A stretch of 64,000 nucleotides of DNA from Myxocyprinus asiaticus (taxonomy: Eukaryota > Chordata > Actinopteri > Cypriniformes > Catostomidae). Position 1 is the first letter of the stretch; every line of letters begins with the position of its first letter. The position numbers and the translations under genes are program-made. The notes beneath the pieces are model-generated. The model was not told the origin of the DNA. It worked only from the letters and a program-made list of their open reading frames with translations, and did no database searches. Shown here in pieces: positions 1 to 11,012 of this stretch. The DNA lies in assembly GCF_019703515.2 (NCBI RefSeq), contig NC_059362.1:30544326-30608325 (forward strand). The letters run 5' to 3'.

Positions 1-661
1 ATGCTACTCCCAAAAATAGTACAGAGCAGGTGGCACAGCTGTAAATACCTAAAGGACTGAGATCTGGGAATCCAAAATTGTTGAGCCAGATTTTCAAAGG
101 ATCTCAACACTCCACTCTCATATAGGTCACCGAGTGTATTAACCTCCCTCACAATCCACTCTGACCAGCAGAAAAGGGACTTATTAATACATAATTTGGG
201 GTTCAGCCATATGCTCGAGGCAACATTTAAATAAATGTCCGAATTAAACACTCTGGACACTTTTGTGACCAGACTTGCCCTGAATAGCCAAAACTCCACC
301 TTCTGCGACAAAATAGCATTATATCTGTATTTCAATTGGGTCAATTCTCTGAGGCCATCAGATGACATTCAGCGCTTCAGCTCTGCCTTGGCACTTTTAC
401 ATACTGTATGGTCCGACCCCTAAGTGCCTCCCAAGCCACGCCCACAGAGGATACTGAGGACCAGTTGGTGTCCATATTAAAATTTATTTCAGCCTTAAAC
501 ATTTGTTGGAATTCAGGATTTTGCAGAATTGATACATTAAAGTGCCAACTATATGATTTCTTTTTCTCCATATATGGCAACACCTCTAAACTCACCAGGG
601 CGTGTTCTGAGACTAAGATGTTTCCAACTGAGCAATCAACAACAGATGAAATGAGGGACTT

Positions 662-733
<72 letters not shown>

Positions 734-1351
734 CCATTTTATAATAAATCTTATGGACTGATAAAAAAAATGTATAGTCCCTACCAGATGGGTTCAAAAG
801 TCTCCAAATATCTGTAAGACCAAGATCTATAAACATCCTGTGAAGCGTCAATGTTGCTCTAGGGGGCTTACACACTTTTGCTTCACTATGATCAAGGACT
901 GAGTCCATCAACAGATTAAAGTCTCCTCCCAGTATTATATCATGAGGGGTGCAAGCGGCTTGCAACATCCCTTCAAGATCTATAAAAAAACCCTGATCAT
1001 CAGCGTTAGGTGCGTAAATATTAGCCAAAATCAAAATTTTGGCCCCTGAATTTCTGCTAAAACAATAATGACTCTTCCTAATTTATCTTTAATCTGTTTG
1101 AGACATTTGAATTGTAGATGTTTATTTACCAATATAATGATTCCCTTGCTCTTACTTGAGCCAGCACTAAAGAAAACATGCCCACCCCATATCTTCCCAA
1201 ATCTTTCCGCTTCCTGTGGAGAAAGGTGTGTTTCTTGAAGATATTTCTTACATTTAAAAAGAGAAATAACCTTCCTTCTTTTTATGGGGTGCCCCAACCC
1301 ATTCACATTCCACATAGAGAGAGACAATCCACTCATATTAACATCTGACAT
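1..1351 (-). pseudogene. L1-like ORF2 relic: endonuclease plus C-terminal piece, RT deleted
   Basis: Translation starts at 1351 with MSDVNMSGLSLSMWNVNGLG, the usual start of an LINE endonuclease (WNVNGL). QETHLS follows, then after a frameshift near 1034 LANIYAPNADDQ and LGGDFN, which correspond to endonuclease active-site blocks. A (TA)n tract at 664-728 interrupts the frame. Residues from 595 to 377 (WHFNVSILQNPEF, TNWSSVSSVGVAWEAL) match the linker after the endonuclease. From about 235 to 1 the frame reads CINKSLFCWSEW and NTLGDLYESGVLRSFENL, typical of the ORF2 C-terminal region, so the palm and finger motifs of the RT are absent. Non-functional. Confidence 0.8.
664..728. repeat. (TA)n microsatellite inside the L1 relic
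   Basis: About 32 TA units, uninterrupted. It lies within the ORF2 endonuclease frame, so it expanded or inserted after the LINE copy died. It creates artificial Tyr-Ile reading frames on both strands. Confidence 0.95.
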
Positions 1352-2068
1352 TTTGACATATTAGTAAAAATAGACTATGTGTCAAAAATAAAATTGTAAA
1401 GACCACATTCCAACATTAGTGCAACAATCAAACCCCAAACTTCCCCCCAAACCAAACAAACAGAAAAAAGACAAACGTGCACATTAACCCCACGCACTAC
1501 AGCGCCAACTGGCGTCCATCCCTCTAAACTCAAACAGTCCATTTACGCCTACGAGAGCCCCTGCGAAAAAAAAAAAGGCTGTTCAGTTTCCTCGGGCAGT
1601 GAAACGAATGTTCAGTGAACTGGCTCATTCACTGCTACTTGAGTGCAACATATTGACCCAGTCACTCCAATGTCCTGCAAGAAATATTCCACAAAACAAA
1701 CTCCAACCAGTAGGAGGCATAAGCATTCAAACAGTCCATGTATGCCTACGAGAGCCTCCGCGACAACTTTGCCATCGGACTGCTCAAGTCTGGTGTTTCT
1801 ATACAAATTTTGTTAGACAGAATTACTCAACAGAAGATAATCTATAAAACAATAGACTCCAGCCAATAGGCAGAATAAACACAAAGAATGTGCAGATTCA
1901 TCCACAACACTGTCCTGAATGAGTGCTACTACACAAAACAACTGAAGCCACTAGGCGGAACCAGCACAAAAAGAAACAAAATAGGCACTTAGTTTCCTCG
2001 GATGGTCAAGTGAATGTTCAGTGAGTCGGTCCACTTGGCGGCAACATCAGTACCAAAAAATAACTTAC
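1352..2068 (-). repeat. L1 inter-ORF spacer with degenerate internal repeats
   Basis: Non-coding spacer between ORF1 and ORF2 of the L1-like element. Blocks recur in direct orientation. A segment with CAAACAGTCCAT and GCCTACGAGAGCC appears near 1530-1560 and again near 1728-1758. A segment with TTTCCTCGG and GAATGTTCAGTGA appears near 1587-1620 and again near 1990-2023. The arrangement suggests an old tandem duplication of a unit of roughly 200-400 bp within the spacer. No conserved coding frame was seen. Confidence 0.5.
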
Positions 2069-2899
2069 TCAGTCCATTGACTTTATGAAGGACATCGCTT
2101 GCTGAGGACATGTAAATATTTTGCGGCCATCCTTAGCATCTGTTCTCAATTTGGCCGGGAACATCATTGCAAAAGTGACCTTCCGTTGATGTAAGAGTTT
2201 CTTTCGTTCCTTGAATTGATCACGTTTCTCTCTTGTTGAATTTGCAAAGTCTGGGAACAATAAAATGCTGTGGTTCTTCCAAGAAAGCCTTCGTTTACAC
2301 CTTGCCTTGAGTAACAAGAGATCTTTATCGGATGATCTAAGAAATTTGGCCAGATTTGATCGGGGCCTGTCTCCCTCTGTGGATCACCGAGCTGGAAACC
2401 TGTGAGCTCTCTCGATTTCCAGCTTTTGGCCTGTTATGTCAAGCAGACTCGGGAAGAGCCCGTCCAGGAATTTCACCATATCCCGACCTTCTTCGTCCTC
2501 AGGAATTCCAACAATTGGGATGTTATTCCGCCGGTTACGATTCTCCAAGTCCTCCAAGTTTTCCCAGATGCACTCCAAATCCACCTTGGTCGCTAGCAGT
2601 AATTCCCTCTCCAATGACTCCAGATAATCGATCCGTTTCTCGACATCCCCCACTCTAGTAATCACCTCAGTGAATTTCTTCTCCATGGCAGTGATCAACT
2701 GAAGTATTACAGCAAGATCCTCCAATTCACCAACGACCTTCGTCAGCACTGCCGACATGTTCAACAATTCTTGCTGAGTTTACCTCACCTCTCCGGCCAG
2801 ATTGGCTCCCTGGCTTGTGACCTGCTCAGGGGCGTCAGCTTGAACACATAAGTGTCTTTTAATGTCTCCAGAGCCCGAGGATTTTGAATACTTTGACAT
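2069..2899 (-). pseudogene. L1-like ORF1 relic (nucleic-acid-binding chaperone-like protein)
   Basis: Reading starts at 2899 with MSKYSKSSGSGDIKRHL and stays in a single frame to the stop near 2069, apart from two in-frame stops, at about 2782 and about 2383. The second falls just after ERAHRFPAR and is probably CpG decay of an Arg codon. In order: a short Ser-rich N-terminus, a heptad-like coiled coil (about residues 45-95), the RRM-like block NRNRRNNIPIVGIPEDEEG, the ERAHRFP signature, and a C-terminal domain with SILLFPDFANSTREKRDQF. This domain order is that of vertebrate L1 ORF1 proteins that bind LINE RNA. The copy cannot make the full protein. Confidence 0.8.
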
Positions 2900-3033
2900 A
2901 TTGTCTTCCTTGAACAGTTAAGTATCAGGGTGTGTCGAATCTCACCGGTTTATGACATAAAAAGCATCAAAACAAGCTAAGTGAGCAGAGCTCGCTGTTC
3001 ACATCCGGACCTCGCATGGCGTCACGTGACCAC

Positions 3034-4807
3034 CTAAATTTGAATAATTTAAAAAAATTCTTATTCAGTATTCACAAACAACTTGTAAATTTCATGGAGA
3101 TTCACTGGTCAAAAACTGTGGGAACTCTGGTTTTAGCTTCTGTGGAAATAATACTTCCCTTGGTTTGATGCAATCATGTTGACCCCTCTGGATGTCTTGA
3201 CATTAAGTAAGATGGATTAAAGGCAGAGGGAAGATTTGGACTCGCACACATTGAGGTTCAAAGCAACATAAAGAATGGAATGAGTTAAATAAGATGGATG
3301 AAAGATGTGGTTGTGTAACAGGTTTTGATGGACTGTCAGTCTTTAATCCTCCATGCTCTCCCAGGCGTAGATGGGCTGGCATCAGCAGACCCCTGGCTGA
3401 GAGGCTGGCTGAGGTTAAGTTATGTCCTGCTTAGGCCCTCAGTGATCTGGTTGTAGAAAAAAGCACAAAACTATAGGCCAGTTTACATGGTATGCACAAC
3501 AAATGCGGCACTGCTTGCCAAACTGGCACACAACTTTTCACAGTTGTTGCATGTCATTAACCAATAAGAGGTGATTTTATTTACAAACTGCAATCAAACA
3601 GCATTTATCTTATGTGCTTGAAGAACAACAGGGAGGATAATGCAAGTTACACATTTTATGGAGAAATAAAGGGCAGTTTCATGAGTTTGCATGTCCACCT
3701 AGCCCCTATAAAGCTAAAATAGTAAACAGATAGAAGAAGAAGAAGAAAGCCTTTATTATTATCACACATTATACATTTTCATATATACAGTGAAATTTCT
3801 TTGTTAGTTAAGGTTAATGACCAAGGAGAAGTAGGGTTGGTGGAGGGATGCGGGAAGAATCATTACAGGAGTGAGGCAAGCAGCTGCTTATATGTGCTTG
3901 CATTATGATTGACAGGACTAGCTTGACAAACAACTCCTGAACTTTTGTTTAGAACTCAATTTATTGCCTCATTCAGAAGTGCATTATGTTTTTGCTCGCT
4001 AACACTGAGCTGAAGCTTTGTTTCACTGGTGTGTTCCACACTGTCTCTTGTGTGAATGGAAGAGAGGCTAGAAGATCACAAGCAAAGCTTGCCACCTACT
4101 GTGTACAGTGTAAAATGTCCCTAAAAAAATTCATAATGTGTATTACAGGAAAAAATTACAAGTTCTAAATTCTGTCATTGAAGATCTCAGAATTTTGTTC
4201 TGCAATCCTTCATGTGCTGTTGTTTTGACACACAAAATTCTGTCTGACAGTCTGTTGTCTGTCATCTCTGCCATTTCTCACCTTTTATTCGAACTGTCAT
4301 CCTCTGGTTGGAAGCTTGCCTTTCATATATTGGCTGGTCCAGGTGTGGGTGTGTGTCCATTCAATGTTTTGTTTTTGAGTCTTTGATCTTTCTCTTAATG
4401 GATTCTATAAGATCTCACCAGCCACTCCTGCTCGAGTGTGACCTGATTCATATTATCTGCCCTCGACTGTCCTCATGTCCTTTTTTAAGCCATTATTAGG
4501 CATACTGTCTGCATGTGCACTGCTGTATCATATGCTGTCCACTCTCTGTTTATGGAGTTTAGTGCATTTCTCATCCTAAAGCCAGCTGGATTACTGATGG
4601 TATTACTGAGCTATATGGACCTTTAGCCCATGTAGACATGGACAGATATGACTTTTTGATGTATAAGTCCTCTATTACTGGGATTTATGGGCCATTGTGG
4701 GATTCAAAATGCATGATGAAGCCATATCCCTTTGAACTTAAACTGCAATGTGACAACAGAAATTTGGCAGTGAGTTTGTAAATGAGACCGTTACTAATGG
4801 TTCATAT
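3034..4807. other. Non-coding stretch, no gene seen
   Basis: AT-rich sequence with only short chance frames. The one recognisable piece is near 3738-3800, where a GAA-rich run leads into CCTTTATTATTATCACAC and a TATACAGTGAAATTTCTTTG motif. These resemble the start of the LINE/SINE-type tail found more completely at 48962-49190. The rest may be unique intronic or intergenic DNA. Confidence 0.5.
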
Positions 4808-4872
4808 TAGGGATGCACTACAAATTTTACAAAAATCGATTTGGTGGTGAGTTGCCTGAATGATAAGTTGAC
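4808..4872 (+). mobile_element. End fragment of an older hAT-like element
   Basis: TAGGGATGCACTACAAAT at 4808 resembles hAT terminal repeats of the TAGGG-type. After the younger insertion at 4873-6612 the interrupted sequence resumes with CTAATCCGTCGTAGGG around 6621. The younger hAT therefore appears to have landed in an older transposon remnant. No matching far end was found. Confidence 0.35.
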
Positions 4873-6612
4873 TAGGGCTGAAGCGATTAGTCGACATTAT
4901 TGACAACGACAAAAATTTTAGTTGTCGAATAGTAGTTTCATCTCATTTAACGTAAAATGAGATCATATGAAACTCTAATGATGGTGCGAGAGGAGCACTT
5001 CAGTTTGCGACTGATTGAGGAGAGGAAGACGACAACTCACATACGCACTCCAAATTTTCCAAACAGCTTCAGGTGATGTAGTTCGCAATGTATGAGAGAA
5101 TTATACACAAATTCAAAATAAGTAAATACAGAAGCACTCTCGTTGTAAAATGAAGTGGAGCCGAAGTTGCTGTTCTGTTTAAGCAAAGCTTGTGTGTTGA
5201 GCGCCTTTAAAGGAAACACCCTGGCGTTATATCTTTAATGCATCCTTTATTAAAGTTCAAATAATAAAGATGCAGGTCATGTAAATAAGTATAAACTCAG
5301 AAACTGGTATTATTCTGTGCGGTCAGCACTGCTTCTATGAGTCGCATGAAGAGACCCAATCTAAGGGGGAGAGATTGAAACTGCGCCTGGCTGATGTACA
5401 CTCTGGGGCAGGGACGCTCGTCCCACATGCGTAAACACACTGCAGCTAGATTATTACATGATAGCTCACGAGGTATACAGCTCACGAGGCATACAGTATA
5501 TGTCACTGTGTGTTTCTTATTGTAAAGAAAATAGGCTTTATTAAAAGGAGAGAGTTTGTTTTTTGTGAGTTAAAGTTAGATCGAAGTGAACAAAAAGGTG
5601 AGAGAGGTAGTCTTCGCCCCATGTACTGCAACAAAATACATTTTTGATTTGTTTTTGTTTTGGCTTGTTTTCCAATATAAATATCTAAAACTACTTTAAA
5701 ACAACATTAATTTTCTTTAGCAGCTATACTGCAGAAGAAAAAATTGTTATCTGAGAATGTTGAATATAATATAAAAATTCAAATATTTTACATGATCTTA
5801 AAATCCTTTAAAAAAAAAAGATGCATTCACCTGAGAAGCAGCATATAAGATTGCAGAGCTTTCAGAGAATATATCTTGAATATAAGTATATTTTGTCTTT
5901 GATGCACTAGCAGAAGTATAAACATGTGAAAAATACACTTATATACAAAATACACATATATTCAAGATACTGTGATGAGGAGGAGGGCATGGCCGGGCTG
6001 TGATGGAGCACGGCCGGTGCTGAATCAGCAGATCAGCGGGAGAGTGAGATAAGGGGCAGCCGGAGACGCCGGTTCGAGAGAGAGAGAGACGCATGTGGCT
6101 GCGTTGCATATGTGTCTGTGTTTGTTTTAAGTTGAGTTTCTCATTAAAGTTTACGTTGACTGTTCTGCCGGTTCCTGTCTTCTCCTTGCCCATCCTTTAT
6201 GTGTTACAGATACATTCTCTGAAAGCAATTTTTTATATCTTATATGTTGCTTCTAAAGTAAATGTATCTTGTTTTAAGTCAGTTTATTTTTAGACAGTTT
6301 TAAAAGGAAAACAAGACAAAAACACTTGATAACTATAGGATTTTTTTTTTTTGCAGTGAAGTTTTCACTGAATTAAACTTAATAAAAAGTATTTTTTTCC
6401 TTTAATTCAGTGAATGTCATTTAGAGGTATTTTTTAAAAGATGATTCTGTCCTCTTCATTGTTAGTAAGCATGTTTGATCTTGGGGCATAAGCTGAATAG
6501 TCGGTTAAGAGCTAATGATTAATCATTGCAATAATTGCCCGAATAGTCTAATAATTGGTCTAATAATTGTTAGATTTGTCGATTATCAAAAGAATTGTTA
6601 GTTTCAGCCCTA
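4873..6612 (+). mobile_element. Non-autonomous hAT element with exact 8-bp target duplication
   Basis: The left terminus is TAGGGCTGAAGCGATTAGTC at 4873; the right terminus ends TTAGTTTCAGCCCTA at 6612, giving inverted ends with the core TAGGGCTGAAnC. Both sides carry AAGTTGAC (4865-4872 and 6613-6620), an exact 8-bp duplication diagnostic of hAT transposition. The 1740-bp interior has no transposase frame. It contains a foldback segment (about 5830-5880 against 6209-6260, sharing a CATATAAGAT-rich block in inverted orientation) and a nested solo LTR. A related foldback segment occurs near 29693-29755. Confidence 0.88.
5971..6208. mobile_element. Short solo LTR nested in the hAT element
   Basis: A 238-bp GC-richer block starts TGTGATGAGG and ends GTGTTACA, so it has TG...CA termini. 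It is flanked by GATAC at 5966-5970 and 6209-6213, an exact 5-bp duplication typical of gypsy-type LTR integration. ATTAAA near 6145 could serve as a poly(A) signal in + orientation. Composition differs sharply from the AT-rich host element. No internal retroviral genes are present, so it is a solo LTR or a very small LTR-derived unit. The family name is unknown. Confidence 0.75.
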
Positions 6613-6649
6613 AAGTTGACTAATCCGTCGTAGGGAAGCCCTGCTTAAT

Positions 6650-7440
6650 TAGGTTGGTGTCAGGATCACCTGACCCCTATCGGACGCTTTTCTTAGGGGG
6701 CGTTTTATATAACAACTGTATAACAGCGTTTTTGCATTCAAAAACAGCTAGACGGAGCGCAACAAATTTTGACTTTAAGGAATGTTCTGGGCTGGGAGCG
6801 AATTACAAGATGACTTTCAGGGGGTCTCTGTTCTTTTTCCTGTCGGGCCAGGGGAAATGGAAACAGTATGCAGAAAAACATTTTATGCTGTTTTGGAGCA
6901 AACATTTTTACTCTATACTCTTTGCAAACTTTCAAACAATATATACGTTTACATTCAAGACATTTTGATAAAAACCGTATTTCTATAATTTTCGGGACAC
7001 ACTGTTTGTCTCGTGCATCCACAAGAGACTGACTGACTTGTGTCTGACTGACAAGTTTGTAAAAACTTTAAATTGTTTAAATGCTGCTGACAGCAGTCGG
7101 CCTACCATATTGCTGGTGTCTGCGTTTCATGTCGTAGTTGCACTCTTGTTGATAATTCTCTTGTGCAAAAAGTACAAATGACATGTTAAGCGTCCCGTCC
7201 ATCGCACACGTGCTGCTGCTCTGATCTGGTAAGCTCCGATTCTGATCAGGTTTTAGAAAATCACACAAAACAGAATAAAGCATTTTGATGTCAAGTTGAA
7301 TATATGCTTTACTACAGCGTTAAAAAATAATGTTGTATAATAAATCACATGATTCAAATGAGACCCCCCAAGAATGTGTAAATTAACTTTCTAGGGGGGT
7401 CTCCTGTTGCATTCAGGGGTACTGAGACCCCCTAGACCCC
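6650..7440. repeat. Probable dispersed repeat, class unknown
   Basis: The block has GC-rich edges (ACCCCTATCGGACGCTTTTC near 6672) and ends with a G/C-run hairpin at 7391-7435. Overlapping frames on both strands (6654-6968 and 6738-7022) show no recognisable domain and mirror each other. It has the look of a mobile element of which only one copy is visible here, so the call is tentative. Confidence 0.3.
7391..7435. repeat. Perfect-stem hairpin with G5-6/C5 arms
   Basis: CTAGGGGGGTCTC at 7391-7403 is complementary to GAGACCCCCTAG at 7424-7435, with a 20-bp loop and one bulged G. A related GAGACCCCCCAAG lies just upstream near 7359. It is probably the terminal structure of a repeat. Confidence 0.6.
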
Positions 7441-7469
7441 CATAATTTGCACCATGGGTTGGGTTCAAA

Positions 7470-7672
7470 ACATCCACCCATCCATCCATCTTCTATAGCC
7501 GCTTGTCCTATGCAGGGTCCCAGCTGTCTAGGGCCGAAGACTGTGGGAGCACCCGGAGGAAACCCACGCGAACAACATGCAAACTCCACACAGAGAGACC
7601 CAGTTGAGCTAGGACTTGAACCCAGGACCTTCTTGCTGTGAGGAGACAGTGCTACCCACTGAGCCACCAAAA
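7470..7672 (+). mobile_element. L2/Maui-type LINE 3' region or derived SINE tail
   Basis: It starts with repeated CCATC units followed by CTTCTATAGCCGCTTGTCC. Farther on are ACCCGGAGGAAACCCACGCG, GCAAACTCCACACAGAGAG, GAACCCAGGACCTTCTTGCT and GTGCTACCCACTGAGCCACC. This ordered set is characteristic of the 3' region of fish L2-like LINEs. The reading frames across it are incidental. Confidence 0.7.
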
Positions 7673-7679
7673 AATTTTT

Positions 7680-10362
7680 TTAATAGTCATTCATTTAAAT
7701 AAAAAAAGCAAACATCATTAAAATATTGAAATACACACTGTTTCAAAAGTAAAGTCACAAGAAATAAACATTATAAATGTTAACATTATTTTAGTGCAGC
7801 TTAATAAAATCAGGGTTTAGGGGCATTACAGCATTTTTTCAGATTGCAGGGTTTAACAATGTTAATACAAAGTTGTAATATTGGAAATTACTTTACACAG
7901 ATAACATTAGTAAGCCAGTTTATCACACTACAATCGTGTTAATTAACACATATAATATTTATGTCTTGTGTCTATTGTTATGACGCAGCACCCTGCAAGA
8001 ACATGGTACAAAAGTTTATGTCTAGGGAATATACTGAACTGGCTTCCGCACGTATCGTACAAACTCAACTGTCCCTACGTGATACAATATAACGTGGAAG
8101 TCAGTACTATCAAAATGTATGGATGGATTTGTGTGTCAGCTAGGAGTCACTCAGAGGCCACTCACCTGTTGATTTGGCGTCGCTCTGGCCCGGTGGCTCG
8201 CGGCGTGGAGATCGGGTTTCCCGGTCCAGCCCCAGTGTAGATGCAGTTCAGCATAAGGTGACAATTTCCCAATGAAAAGGCTACATCAGTAGTCCAATGA
8301 AGGGATAATGATTCACAGCGACAAAACACAGTACATGTGCGACAAACTCCGCGTGTCCCAGTTGAAACAACACTCCTCTTTTATCTACTTCGCCTAGATC
8401 GCATACTCGACTGCTCACAGGTGAGTGATGTCATCTGGGCCCTGCCTTTGTCAGTCAGTACTATCCCTTAAGTCTTAAGTACTTCATTACACTATACTTT
8501 TGAAACTGTATATTTTAGTGTTTATGGACTGGCCCCTTTCACCTACATTGTAATTGCCATACTGTAAATGTGATTTGTACTTTTTTGATATAATAATGAG
8601 GTACAAGTTGAAAGTATTTTTGGTGGTATCAACATCAACATTATGCCGCAAATGCTGCCGATTGAGCTTAACATGTATTGAACCAGGAACATTCATTTAA
8701 AACATAACGCTCATGGCGGGATGCTCAATAACAGCGCAAGATGCAACCCAGCGGCTAAAGACATCCTTCTGAATGTTTATGCACTGCCTTTAAAAATATA
8801 ATCACAAAATAATAATAATAATAATAAAGAAACTTAGATAAACTAGTCAACCTCACTTATCAGCTTGTCAGTTGTTGGACAACTAGTTAACCTTTTTGAC
8901 CCATCGTGACAGTAGTTCATACAGCTTTGGTTCTCTTGCCTGGTCTCAGTTTGTCTCAGTGGGTGCTGCAGGTGGGATCTGGTAAGACGTGTGTTTTCTT
9001 TGTGCATTCACCAGTCCACGTGCCCCAGCTCTGTCTGTAGGCTCAGGTTTATTTTTCCATCAGAGGAACCTTAAGGCAGGACAGAAGGCTGCTTGGTCCC
9101 ATAACACGCTCATGATGGTGATGACGCTGATAACGATGAAAGTTGTGTTGTCCTTGTGCTAAGGCCTAATTTAATAGCCATTGTGTTCCTAGAGCTATCT
9201 CAATGCATAATGCATCAGATCAAACAAACTGTGTGCTTGTGCACACATAGATGTTGGCATGTGCCCACACACACCATCATGAAAATGGGGCTAAAGGAAA
9301 GTATATGGATGGAAAGATCTTGCTTTTGTTAGTGGGACAAGTCAGTTTTTTAAGACATTCTTCTCATTACAGGCCAAGTGTTAGAAAATGAAATAGGTCT
9401 GAATGACAGTGGTAGCTAGTTCCCGTAAACAATAAATCATTGATAGAGAACAGTAAATTCAATTTAGAAAAAAAAAAACCAATGTTGTTTATGTGCAGGA
9501 GTTTATGATGAACATAAATTTGTGCCTCAATATCATTTTATGATATGGTTGTTTTATTGCTAGTATTGCGGAGTGTCACTTTGAAGTGGTTAATGTACTT
9601 ACATTTGAAGACCCTGTAGTTCTATGGTCATTTATCTTGTCCATGCTATTGTGTGGACAGGATTCTAGAAATAGACTCCATATCTTGATCCTCTTCCCCT
9701 CTTGAAAACAGAGAGAATCATTCATTAGTCAGAGCTCCTGATTCCACCCATTCAGTGACAGAAGCTTTCCACATCATAATCATGTCAGAATGAGGCCTTC
9801 TTGGGCTGTTTTTGGATTAGAATAAAAAACACACTCCCTTTTTGTTCGAGGTCAAAGGTGCTTCTCTCAGAGGTGCAGCCCTTTTGAAAGGAGTGATCAT
9901 TAGCGTTCCTCCCAGAATGGAGAGCCTTTCCTATATGGACTGTTAGCTCGGTTATAGAAGAGTTTGTAGATGAGTGGTGATACTTTGGTTTGGGTATTGG
10001 CAGTGTTTGTGGTTTTTCAATTCTATCTAGCATTTCCACCTCTGCAAATGTTATTTCCACACAAGCCTCAAGCAGCCACAAGAGAAATTATGTTGGGCAT
10101 GGCACGGAACACCCAGGCACCACATGAACACACACAAATGATCATTACTTAAACATAGAGTACACTCACACAGGCATTCTCCCAGTCATAGATCACACAT
10201 GTTGATTTCTGATTTCTTATGTTTCAAATTGTGAAGTTTATATATATATAATACCCTGCTGTATTATATCTATGACTCTGCTCCAAACTTTAGTGAATTG
10301 CTTTGCTGTCTACTATCTACTGGGCAGCTACCTTCTAAAACATCTTGCTAATGCAGAAACTT
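7680..10362. other. Non-coding stretch, no gene seen
   Basis: No exon with convincing splice signals was found. Short AT-rich runs and an (AAT)n tract near 8811-8826 occur. The segment at about 8500-8700 contains CAACATTATGCCGCAAATGC and GATTGAGCTTAACATGTATT, which match one half of the TTAA element at 42936-44073. A decayed half-copy of that MITE is therefore present here. Confidence 0.5.
8500..8705 (-). mobile_element. Decayed half-copy of the 42936-44073 MITE
   Basis: The order TTTATGGACTGGCCCC, CATTGTAATTGCC, AACATTATGCCGCAAATGCTG, GAGCTTAAC and GAACCAGGAACAT parallels the right half of the TTAA-flanked MITE at 42936-44073 (GAATTGGCCCCATT, ATTATGCCACAAATGCTG, TTGAACCCGGAATAT). Only one end is recognisable. 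Confidence 0.55.
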
Positions 10363-10370
10363 AATGTAAA

Positions 10371-10535
10371 AGGAAAGTTCACCCAAAAATGTAAATTCTA
10401 TCATCGATTACCCACCCTCATGTTGTTCCAAACCCATATGACTTTCTTCAGTGGAACACAAAAGATGTTAGGGAGAATGACAGCCTCAATCACCATTCAC
10501 TTTCATTGTATGAAAAAAAGGCAATAAAAGTGTAT
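10371..10535 (+). mobile_element. Partial TTAA-type foldback MITE (GTTCACCC family)
   Basis: AAAGTTCACCCAAAAATG at the left is followed by CCCTCATGTTGTTCCAAACC, CATATGACTTTCTTC and GTGGAACACAAAAG, the conserved left arm of a family found many times in this window. The right arm is absent. Confidence 0.75.
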
Positions 10536-11012
10536 TCGTGAACTGATGCACACAAGTAGCGCAAGAGACAAATGTGAGAACACTTAAAGTTGATTCCTGG
10601 AGAGTCTGATGTTAGCATGTGCATGTTACAAAGCTAATCTAGCCTTCATGTGGAGTTGAAAATATATCATAACTGCGAGTTCTGAGTACCTAAATGACCA
10701 AGGGAAGATGTATATTTACTAGTGGGTAACTCTTGAGTTCTAGATGATACCTGTTATGACATTGGACATTTAATTTCAGTGCTTTATTTAAACAATATTA
10801 ATTTGTTATACATGACAGACCTTTAAGTCTACTATGTAAAGCCAATGACTGACACTTCACAGTTTGCTTTATGCAAAGTAATTAATTATTTGTTAAATAC
10901 CATGCATAGATAAATAATTTGGGTTGTGTAAAAGTGATGCAAATGTAACCACTTATGCTTATCCTCTTGTATGACAAAAAAGAGCTTTTGCTGTAGTTCT
11001 ATATGTATTGTA

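Larger units (their letters stand above)
1..3033 (-). mobile_element. L1-like LINE, decayed, runs off the window start
   Basis: Minus-strand non-LTR retrotransposon read from about 3033 down to 1. In order it shows a GC-rich 5' leader (about 2900-3033), an ORF1 relic, an inter-ORF spacer and an ORF2 relic with the apurinic endonuclease region. The two-ORF order and the ORF1 type (coiled coil followed by an RNA-binding fold) fit the vertebrate L1/Tx1 group. The reverse transcriptase core is missing: the endonuclease-linker part is joined near position 235-240 to sequence resembling the ORF2 C-terminal region. Stops and frameshifts show it is dead. The 3' end is outside the window, so target duplications cannot be checked. 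Confidence 0.85.

Noticed and set aside
408..1034. Open frames with long Tyr-Ile runs on both strands
   Set aside because: They are translations of the (TA)n microsatellite in the L1 relic.
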